A stretch of 64,000 bases of DNA from Paraphaeosphaeria minitans (lineage: Eukaryota; Ascomycota; Dothideomycetes; Pleosporales; Didymosphaeriaceae), in NCBI GenBank assembly GCA_015832175.1, contig WJXW01000016.1, positions 930,001 through 994,000 on the forward strand, read 5' to 3'. A model generated the notes under the pieces. That model searched no databases. It was not told where the DNA came from and saw nothing but the letters and a program-made list of their open reading frames with translations. The first letter of the stretch is position 1. Every line of letters begins with the position of its first letter. This document shows, piece by piece, positions 54,934 to 64,000 of this stretch. Made by a program: the position numbers and the translations under genes.

Positions 54934-57900
54934 TTAGGAAAGATGGAAGGCGCCCTGGCCCTCCTGGATTGCAACACGGAGCTTCTCACGGAGAATCTGC
55001 ATACTGCTGTAATCGGGCATCTTGAGGTAGTTGACGCATGTCATGACACTCGGAAGATAGTCGTCTGACGTGTAAGGCGGCTCGCTCGGCTTGCAAACCA
55101 CGGTGAACATTGGCGTGAGACTCTTGAAACCTGGGAAATGGTGAGTAGGGAATCGAGCGCAGGGAGATGATGAACTGACCTCCGATAGGAAGCTTTGGAC
55201 TACCAGTGATGAACTGGAGGAAGTCGCGGCGCTCAGTAGCCGAAAACTCGCTCATCGTCTGCAGAAGGTTACGAACGCTCTTGCTGTCGAGGTTGTATCC
55301 GTGATCTGCCTTGATCGAGTCCATCAGGGCTGTACTTTGGTCAGCATCGTAGATACCGGAATATGTGTGGAAGCAAGCTTACTTTCAAGAGACCAGTCCT
55401 CATCCACACGCCCAAAGAGCATGACGAGCTCATCCGGGGTGAAAGCCCGCAGAGCGGAGTATGGGAAAACTTCGGAGAAGCCTTCCCTAAAGGCTTCTTC
55501 CTGACGCTGAACACCAGAGCCCAGCGTCAGATCAAGTACCTTCTCCACATACATGTCCACATTGTCCATGGTGACTTGCTTGTCCGCACCGTTCTCAACA
55601 AGCTCAATAGGATATCCGGGAAGCGTGAAATCCAATCCAAGATCTTCCACGTGGCAGTCTTGGAAGACGACATCTTTGAGAGCATAAGCTTTCTCGGCGA
55701 CCGTCAAGTTGTCGTCTCCCTCGATTTGCTTCTTTGTATCAGCAAATTGCTTCAACAGCTTGAGCGATTTGGCCAGATCGTAGTCGACAGATTTGACTGC
55801 CCCAAGTGAAGGCACAACAGCAACGGTGCCATCGCCGACGCGGAAGAATGTTGGATTGAAGGACACATCGATAATCCGCGAGTCCAGCATTGAGCGTGCA
55901 ACAAACTTGCCCAATGTCTTGAAAAGCTCCAGGATCTTCGTGCCATTCTCAGTGACAGCTTGTGCCGCGCTCATGGGCGCTGGGAAGAGACCACGCTTCC
56001 CAAAAGCATACTCGTCATCACCACTAGACTCGTTCTCCCGCCAGAGCTTCAGCTTCTTTTTTGAAAGTTCTTTTGACACGGACGAATAGAATTCTAGAGT
56101 AGGTCCGAGCCCTGTACCGACTTCTTCAAAGTACTCTACCTCCAACACACTAGGAGATGAACCGTAGAGATGCATCACTTTCATGGCTGACTCCAGAATC
56201 CGGGCCCGGGAGATTCGGACCTTTTGCCGCTGTAGGCGCCCAAGGAAAGGCCGCTCCTCACGATGGCGGTCGTGCCTACTGTCGGTTGCGGGTTGCGCGT
56301 TCTGCCAGCGCGTCATAGATCGCGAATACCCAAACGAGGTTGATTGTACGAACAGGTGCCGAGTCTCGAAGGGGAATAGGAAGGGATAGAGGCGTGCCAA
56401 GTCTTCGCTCCAACTCGGAAGACAATTGCTTGCCACGATCAAAGGTTCCTCCAGCTGACGATTCAGCTTCGCAGTCAGCTTCGTATTAACGAACTGCGAC
56501 AGTGGCTCTGCATTAGCCTTGAGCTGGGCTCGATTGTCCGAGATCAAGTCGTCCATGTTCGCGTTGAGATCATGCAGAATACTAAGCAAACGCAAAATCC
56601 CAGTAGTGATAGGATTATCACTCAACGACTGTGGGATTCCTACAGTGCCGCTCTTCGACTCAAGAGGTGGTGGAATCGAACTGGACTCTGTTGGAGGCGG
56701 GCCAGACACGCGCTTAAACTTGATGGTGTGGATTGCATTCCAGACGGTACGATGTGATGCATCTCCCGGCTGGCCTTGGCTAAAGTGCACAGCACGATAA
56801 ATGGTCGTATCATTTGAGAGTGGTTGGTCGTCGACGCTGAACTCGATATGCCAATCTTGCGCAGTGGACTGCATAGCGGCTGCATATGACAGGGCACCAG
56901 CAAGGCCTTGATGTGCAGCAGCACCCCGGAGGAGCGAGGAGAGTCGGGAGGGAGTGGACATTCGCTCTTGCGCAGGCGGTCTGCTTGGAGTCTGACCTTG
57001 CACAGGTGTAGCCACTCGGGTGCCGTCCTCTTTGCGGGCAGTGACCTTGCCTGTAGGCGCGACTTCGACACTGACTGCCGACGGATCCGACTGCTCTTCA
57101 TCCATGTCATCGTCGAGACCATCCATAATAGCATTCAAGGCGCTGCTTTCGTCCATGGAATCAGGATCAGACAGGCGCTCCTCATCCGCGCATTCTACGG
57201 GATCGCGGTCAGAGGTCGATTGTGGTAGCGTCGGGGGTGGTGGGGGCGGGGGCGGTTGTGCTTGCTGTCGCCTACTAGACCGGCGCGGTTTCTCTTGAGA
57301 AGCTGAACTCGGGCCAGCCTGTGCAGATGGGGTGGATCCGGATGTTTTCGCTTTCGACTTGCGCGCCGAGGGACGGTTCGTCGACTCGGAAGGAGTATGC
57401 GGGGGCGGCGGGACGGGCAGACGTCCTTCGGCGAGCGCTTGCGCATAGGCGGCAGCGTCACGGGCCCGCGGCGGACGTGGTCGTTCGGCGATGGCAATGC
57501 GAGGCCGTAGATAGTCGTCCAGGGCTTTGAATGTTGCAATAGCATGGATTGACACCATCATGTTGCGATATGTCTTCGGTATACCAGAATCATCATCGGC
57601 CATGAGCTTCAAGCGTAGTTGTTTGGCCAACATTGAAGTAGCGCTGCCACGGCTATCATATGAATGCTGATGGACAGTAATGACCTCAAAGTGCTCAGCC
57701 CTACTCAGCAAGTCTTGGAGTTTGCTAACCAGCACGCTAAACGGGGTGGCAGGCGAGGCGCTGCTAGCAGTTTTGATCTTATTCTTACTGCTGGTGCCCA
57801 TAAATGCTTCGAGGAACAAAGCGTGCGGCTCCACACCGTTGGCAGATTCGGCTGTGAATACGTCCAATAACACATCTACAATGTTGGACGACATGAGTTC

Positions 57901-60612
57901 GTAGCTGGTGATACTCTCGAGTGCGTCACCCTCAAAGTATGCGGCCAAACGGGTGAAAAGCTCGATGCAGTTTCCCGAACCACCTTCAAGAACGCATTGA
58001 CGAATCTCCGTGGCAAGAGACTTCAGGTTCTCCAATATAACAGTAGCCTTCTCCCTAATGACTTTGGCGTCATCGTTCTCGTGAACCTCAATGAACTTCT
58101 TGGCCCGCAGCGTGATGATGTCTTCGGCATTAGGCATCGGAGGTGGTTGGAAGCGTTCGGAGGAGGATGAATCTGAGTCGTCATCATCCTCTCGATTGTC
58201 GCTGTGGTCGTGCGGCTCATCATCCTCGTTTCCATGTTCGTCTTCCTCGTCCTCCGAGTGTACCTCCACATCTATTCCCTCTCCAATGTCTTGATCCATG
58301 TCCACTTCGCCAATGGAACTGGAGCTGGCGTTAGAGTCGGCAGCTGCTTCAACTTCAATTGTAGTTCGCGACTCTTTTGGTCGTAATTCCAGGTTCTTGC
58401 ACGGACGGCTGGCCAGTTTTGCAATTTCAGATATGACACCTTCGCGATAGAACTGGTACCGGTATATTGGTTCGAGACGCTTCAACAGGAGTTCAGCCGC
58501 TTGAAGTGCGTATGTGACCAAGGTCGGATGGTCTTGTTGTGAGAATATGGAGGCAAGATATGACGCGTAGGGAACAGCGCGTAAAGACTCTTCAAGAATA
58601 TCGGTGTCCAGGTTGGAGAGCATCTTCAACTGTGCTGTCAAAACCTTTTGCCGGACGTTCAGATTGACCGTACTTGAATACACGTCCGTCAAAGTGGGAA
58701 GCAAGATGACGGCAAAACGCTTGACTTGTTCTTTACAATCATCAAGCAGCTCGAGGCGATTATCACCAGCTGCGTTGGACGTTCGGGAAGCGGAGAGTCG
58801 AGGTGCGTTCTCGCCAAGGTAGCCGGCATCAACGAGATCGTCCAAATAAGTCAGGTCTTCCCTCGTTACAGCAGGCAAAAGCTCGCAGACAACATTGAGC
58901 GTCTCGAAGACTTGGTCCTTGGGTCGGTGAATAAGCGCTTGCATGATAACGACAGTATCAATCTTGGTGGCGATATCTTCAGTCCCGGCGGGTGGAGATA
59001 CACCGGTCAATATTTGGTAAAGCGTGTCCACCACATTCATTTTGAAAAGCTCGGCTGAAAGGCGCGAGCTCGCTTTTGCCGTGTATGCGAGGACCTGGAG
59101 AAACATGGTATGAATATTCGGGCCGATGAGATTGGTTGTGCCAGGCAGAAGAAGTCCGAGGATCGCTCGCAGCAGCTCAGGGCTGACGAGCTCTTCGAGC
59201 TTACTGTCTTGTTGCTTGAAGCTCTGTACGATTCTAGAGACACAAATGCAACCTTGCTCTACAACTTTCTGGTCGTTGTTTTTCAAAATGTTTCCTAGGA
59301 TAGGCATAACGTCGCGAACGGTAGCGAACGAGTCTTCGGGTATATTGCGACAGCAGTTCGCGGCTGTAGTGACCGCTGTTCGCTGAGTGCCTGTAGCAAA
59401 GAAGTCGAGGTATGTCAAGCATGCAGTGAGGCCACCTTCGCGAACGATGGACGCTGGGAACTCGACAGAAATCTTCTCCAGTGTGCTTAAACACTGCTCC
59501 GCGAGGTCGATATATTGAATCTCGAGTAATTTCGAACATAGTATCGGTACAGCGCCGCCGTAAACTACGTTAGCGGTGGCTTGAGGGAGGGCTTCCATCA
59601 AGTTCGCCAGACACCGACAAGCAAGAAGCATTATATCCGGGTTTTCTTCACCCGTGAACTCGTTGGGTTGCAGCAATTTGACGAGCTCTTTCACGTACGC
59701 ATCCGGCGAGAAGTGACCGGCCAGGTTGTCCTCTGTAGAAATCAACAAGACCTCGGAAAGATCTTGGAGCGCTATCATCTGGACTGTTGGGTCTTGTGAC
59801 TGTAGCTGCTCCAGTATGCCTCGTAGCCGATTATTTGTGTTGCTCATCAGCTGTGCCATGCCAGTAAGATGCCGCAAAGCAGAGAGACCTCCTGGATGAC
59901 GCCCTAGGAAGCCACTGCCGAACGAGTCGTCCTCATCGTCGTCCTCGTCCTCATCGTAATGCATATCACGACCATCGACGTTGCTGCCATCGCTAGTGTC
60001 GGGCCGACCAGGTCCAGAACCTCCTTGTGGTGTCTCGTCCATGCCTGGTGCGTCCTCCATAGCTACATCATCGTCGTTCTTAGCGTTCGATTTGCGGGAG
60101 CCTCTTCGGGACGAAGAAGAGGGTGCAGTGTCTGTACCGAGTTTAGCTGTGGGAAGTTTCGGAGGTCGCTGGGATTCGTCACCTTGACCTCCGCTCTTAC
60201 GACCACTCTTGCCGCGTTTCGATGGTGAGGGTTGCGCCTTCTCCTCTGGGCTGTCAGTGGGTTGTCTGTTGCATTGAATCAGCATGGTGTCCGTCAGATG
60301 GGACATGGTGGAGTGGTCGGACCCCGGTGTAGACATGGCCGATTTGCCTTTGCCCTTCTTCGAGCGAGCAGCGGAGGGAGCAGGCGGGTCTTGCTGCTCT
60401 ACTTTCGTGCGCTTAGAACGGCCGGCGCGAGTAGCAGGCTGGGCGGGCTGGGCGGGGGGCTCGTCGGGGCTGGGCTCGCGGGCAGAGGCCTTGCGCTTCC
60501 TCGTCGAGCCAGCACGCGCGGGCGGAGGCGGCGGGGCGGGGGGGTTGGTCGGGTTGCTGGACGAGGAGCCTGATGATTGCCTCGCAGACGAGCGAGTCAC
60601 TCTGGACGACAT
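54934..60612 (-). CDS. HECT E3 ubiquitin ligase, UFD4/TRIP12 type
   Basis: Large ubiquitin ligase of 1,858 residues. Three exons: 60612-55383, 55329-55180 and 55130-54934, with 53- and 49-nt introns (donors GTAAGC and GTCAGT). Residues 1-240 are disordered, with basic and Ser-rich patches and an acidic [10 protein letters not shown] run near 222. Armadillo-like helical repeats fill about 245-700 ([33 protein letters not shown]). A long acidic/serine linker and a disordered Pro-rich part follow. The HECT domain covers about 1,480-1,858; the catalytic cysteine is Cys1825 in [14 protein letters not shown], near the C-terminus as usual. UFD4/TRIP12 enzymes extend ubiquitin chains on ubiquitin-fusion and N-degron substrates and act in DNA-damage signalling. 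All key parts are present, so it should be active. Confidence 0.93.
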
Positions 60613-61384
60613 GAGAAACTGATTGCTAGATGGTCAACTTCGACGGCTCGCGCCAGACTGAGGCCCCGGTGGGTGTCGCAGTAGCTGTGCCGATGAAGCA
60701 GGTGAGAGGCAGAGGGAGGCGAGGAGGTTGATGGGGCAGCGGGCGGCGGTGGTGTGGTTTGACGTGCTTGGCTGCCCGTGCGGGCGTGGGAGACGGTGGG
60801 GCGGCGTACCTGGAAGAAGGGGAAGAAGAAGAAGATGGGACCAAGTGTCGGTCTTTTCTTTCCATGAGCAGTCGCTGCTTTACTTGGGTGCCATAGGCCG
60901 CTCTAAGCGAATGCGGTGAGTTGGGACAGTGCGAACGGGCAGCGACGGTGTGTCGAGGGCAGTGAATTAGAGCTGCACGTGCTGCTGGTTTGCTGGGTAC
61001 GGCGCGAGCGGGCAGTTAACGATGGTGTTTGCAGATGTCGTGCTGGATGAAGATGATAAGTGATGTAGCCTTGGCGTGACACTACGGGAGTGGTGGATCG
61101 CCTGCAGCAGCCTGACTAGCTCGCGAAGCATGGAAGAATCACGAATACATGCAATGCAAGCCCGGCCTCGTCAGTTGCGGCTGCTCTGACCCGCATCGTG
61201 GCAGCACGCCAGGTGTTGGTCTGCTCCGCTGGCCGACCGATTGGCAGGTACGCGCCACGCCGATTGTAAAGGCAAGCATGGCAAATGCTTCCATGGGTAG
61301 GTAGGTAACAACTGCAGTGATGATGTGTTGAAATATGACTCCAACCGCCGCAACGACCACACAGTAACACGCCAACATGTCTCC

Positions 61385-61490
61385 TGGCGATGGAAGGTCG
61401 GAATATTCGCTTGAACAGAGGCGTTGGAAGGTCGGAATATTCGTCATGAACAGCGGCGTTGGGAGGTGGGAGTATTCGTCATGAACAGAG
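61385..61490. repeat. About 33-bp tandem repeat
   Basis: Three adjacent imperfect copies of a unit containing GGAAGGTCGGAATATTCG and CATGAACAGAGGCGTT. Confidence 0.75.
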
Positions 61491-61819
61491 ACGTCGGAGG
61501 AGTCGTCATTTACGCTGTCCCAGCCCCCAGCCCCGTACGGTACCTATCGGTGCCTCATTTCTTCTTTGCAAAGTAATGTCTAGGCGCTGGACAATGAGCT
61601 GGCAACCATGCAGTCCATATCGGTGCCTCGTTTCTTCTGTGCAAAGTAGTCTAGGCGCGAGTGCAATTCAAGAGACGGCAAGTACAAAGCGTCCCTCGAT
61701 CACGGCCTCAGTCAGTCAGCGTACTCCAGAAGATGTGCATTGTGGCCTAGGTACACCCGTCTCGGCCACGGTCACCACGGGTATCTCTCCGGGCATCCCC
61801 GTCTACGCTTGCAGTACGG

Positions 61820-62142
61820 TAATGCACGGATTGACAACAGCACGGACAGTCAGTAGATGTACGGCATGACAAAAGTACGGACAGTCAGTAGGATGCACGG
61901 AATGACAAGAGTACGGTGCGATGGTGGGCATCCCTTCCACGCCCACTGCGAGTAGGTCAGGATGCACGGAATGACAAAGGTACGAACAGTTAGTAGGACG
62001 CATAGAATAATAAAAGTACAGTGCAACAATAGGCATCCCTTCTACGGTCACAGTAAGTACAATGCACGGATTGACAACGGTACGGACAGTCAGTAGGATG
62101 CACGAAATGACAAAAGTACGGTGCCATGGTGGGCATCCGGTG
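61820..62142. repeat. Composite repeat array, one copy RIP-like
   Basis: Alternating units of about 35 bp (TGCACGGAATGACAA then GTACGGACAGTCAGTAGG) and about 65-70 bp that end in a GGTGGGCATCC block. The copy at about 61,998-62,060 differs from its sisters almost only by G-to-A and C-to-T changes. Confidence 0.75.
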
Positions 62143-62237
62143 ATTGCTCAGCAGAGAAACTAGGCATGGAGGCTGGGGCACACGATCACCGATGCTGCGT
62201 CGCTTCCCGCTGGTTAGAAACCTACGATACCTAGTCT

Positions 62238-62400
62238 AGCCTGGATGGCCTGGATAGCGTTGGATGGCCTGGATAGCGTTGGATGGCCTGGATAGCGTTG
62301 GATGGCCGGGATAGCGTTGGATGGCCGGGATAGCGTTGGATGGCCTGGATAGCGTTGGATGGTCTGGATGGCCTGCATAGCGTTGGATGGCCTGGATGGC
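62238..62400. repeat. 19-bp minisatellite
   Basis: Tandem GGATAGCGTTGGATGGCCT units, about seven copies, with TCT, CGG and GCAT variants at the right end. There are no unique spacers, so this is not a CRISPR array. Confidence 0.9.
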
Positions 62401-63246
62401 CTGCATAGCCAAATGTCTACTGAAGCTCCCACTTCTGCCAAACGCCCCGTGCACCCGAATGGCGCCATGCTGCGCCTCCGCTTTCGGCAGGCGGGGCTCG
62501 GTGAACTCGTCGGCAGCACTTTCCACGTTGAAAGCTTCGAATGGATGGATGTGGAACAACATCAACACCAACATCAACTTGCACGCCGCACCAGCCGCAC
62601 CAGCCGCAGCGCAGCAATGGTTTCGTGCCGTATGCAGGTGAGCAACACGCGCAGCCCTAGGCGCAAAGGATAATCGGCTGTGGTCTCGTCTCGACTACCG
62701 GCCGGGCCCCGTTGCTTAACCCCGCCCCTTCCAGTACCAGATGCCGCCGCGTGAACGCCAAAGCCTACTAGAACAAGCCCTCTACAAATGCCGCCCGCCC
62801 GCCCACCCTCCTACCCTTACTCACTCTGCACGCCACTCTTCCATGCACACGCCCTCCTCTTTGCAACGAACCCGCCCCACGCGCTATCATCACTCTCGCC
62901 GCCGCACTCTTCTCCACGTCCGCTTCCCGTTGATCTCCGAGCAACCGCCGATCGTTCGCCTCCGACTTCAGGCTCATTTATTAATCACACGCGCCCCATT
63001 TGACTCACTGGCTACCTCCCTGCGTCTCAACCGCTTGCCTTTGGTAACCAGCCTCCACAACCTTCAACTCGCGACGCACAAGTTGACTGTGCCCAGCTCC
63101 TCCGCCGCCCATCCCCGCTCATCCACGGCCTCGTAAAACACGCTTGCGCACCCCCACGCCGACGGTTCTGCCTACATTTCCGACCGTGCCCCCGCGATAG
63201 GCACCGATTCTCGCTTTCGCACCCACTCCTACGCCCATACTCCACC

Positions 63247-64000
63247 ATGAGCGCCTCTACACACGACGTCTTGTCCAACGGCGACGACCGACAGCCTACT
63301 GTCGACGCCGCTCTCGGCAGTTCGGACACCATGTCGCTCGACACGTACGTGTTCCCCCAGGACCGGCTGAAGATGACGCTTTCGGATCCTACCAAGCAGC
63401 CGCTCGTTCTTGTGTCGTGCGGTTCTTTCTCGCCCCCCACCAACCTCCACCTTCGCATGTTCGAGGAGGCTGCCGACTTTTGCCAGTTCGAGACCAACTA
63501 CGAAGTTGTCGGCGGTTTCTTCAGCCCCGTCGGCGACGCATACAAGAAAGCCGGACTGGCACCCGCTACCCACCGGATAAACATGACGCGAATAGCTGTC
63601 CGTGATAGCTCTAATTGGATCAGTGTTGACCCGTGGGAGCCGCTGCACAAGGAGTACCTTCCCACCGTCAAGGTTCTGGATCACTTCAATCACGAGTTGA
63701 ACCAAGTGCTCGGTGGTATCGAAACGCCAGACGGCGAGAAGAAGTCGATCCACGTAGCCCTCCTAGCTGGCGCCGATCTCATACAGACTATGAGCACACC
63801 AGGTTTGTGGGCCGCCGAGGATCTCGAGAGAATTCTCGGACACTACGGTGCTTTCATCCTGGAGCGCAGCGGGACAGACATTGGTAAGTCAGCTCATTGC
63901 CATTGCACACTATCCGCTAACTGTTGTAGATGATGCTCTCCTTACCCTGCAGCAGTATCGTGAGAAGATTTGGGTCATTCCGCAGCTGATCCAGAATGAC
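63247..64000 (+). CDS. Nicotinamide mononucleotide adenylyltransferase, 5' part
   Basis: Start of an NMNAT gene, which makes NAD+ from NMN and ATP in the nucleus and cytosol. Exon 1 is 63247-63883, from an ATG in a good context (CCACCATGA). A 46-nt intron (GTAAGT donor, GCTAAC branch, TTGTAG acceptor) leads to exon 2 at 63930, which runs off the window at 64,000 without a stop. The ATP-binding loop GSFSPPTNLHLRMFE (T/HxGH-like nucleotidyltransferase motif) lies near residues 59-73. GGFFSPVGDAYKK follows at about 88-100, then WISVDPWE and VALLAGADLIQTMSTPGLW. A disordered N-terminal extension of about 50 residues precedes the core, as in many fungal homologues. The truncation is due only to the window edge. 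Confidence 0.9.

Larger units (their letters stand above)
60613..63246. other. Intergenic region with several minisatellite families
   Basis: Divergent region between the HECT ligase (minus) and the NMNAT gene (plus). No gene is supported. Three separate repeat families occupy 61,380-62,400. The last 400 bp before 63,247 are strongly CT-rich and look like the NMNAT leader. Confidence 0.55.

Noticed and set aside
62238..62400. Regularly repeated units resembling a CRISPR array
   Set aside because: Units are directly tandem without unique spacers and the genome is fungal.
1..64000. tRNA and rRNA genes
   Set aside because: I scanned for T-loop (GGTTCRANYCC-like) signatures paired with a D-arm and acceptor stem and for rRNA-like conserved blocks, and found none I could support by eye.

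Overview
The window is nuclear DNA of a filamentous ascomycete (Pezizomycotina; a Dothideomycete is my best guess, at low confidence). The evidence is many short introns (about 47-55 nt, a few of 99-145 nt) with GTRNGT donors and CTRAC-like branch sites, secreted plant-cell-wall enzymes, a PTH11-like receptor, and a DNA transposon whose interior has been driven to extreme AT content in the manner of repeat-induced point mutation (RIP). I rebuilt exon models by hand. Each joined model keeps its reading frame except where stated.

Layout. Positions 1-12.8 kb hold five genes, all on the minus strand: a GH93-like secreted arabinanase/BNR protein, a secreted tannase/feruloyl esterase, a cytochrome P450 with a GC-AG intron, a second P450 that looks broken, and a class A flavin monooxygenase. 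Together they read as an accessory set for removing plant wall side chains and oxidising small (perhaps phenolic) molecules. From 15 to 36.7 kb come a PRM10/ThrE-type membrane protein, a disordered protein with an in-frame leader stop, a short-chain dehydrogenase, a 981-residue disordered protein with heptapeptide repeats, a conserved C2H-type protein, the wreck of an ABC-F ATPase, a basic hypothetical protein, a TCO89-like TORC1 component and a small GPI-anchored wall protein.

Positions 37,878-40,791 are one PIF/Harbinger-type transposon: terminal inverted repeats, TAG target-site duplication, and RIP-riddled remains of both a DDE transposase and a Myb/SANT-like partner on the opposite strand. 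Beyond it, 43.6-45 kb encodes a PTH11-like membrane receptor. From 46.6 to 48.6 kb lies the most unusual locus, a five-exon gene with an ADP-ribosyltransferase-like motif set. It ends in TGA-CTA-G, the stop context known to favour readthrough, and is followed by 206 further open codons in the same frame.

The last third holds a secreted low-complexity protein with 27-bp coding repeats, a CUE/DUF1771/Smr (Cue2-like) protein, a large UFD4/TRIP12-type HECT ubiquitin ligase, a minisatellite-rich gap with several repeat families, and the 5' part of an NMN adenylyltransferase gene that runs off the right edge. I found no tRNA or rRNA genes and no CRISPR array.
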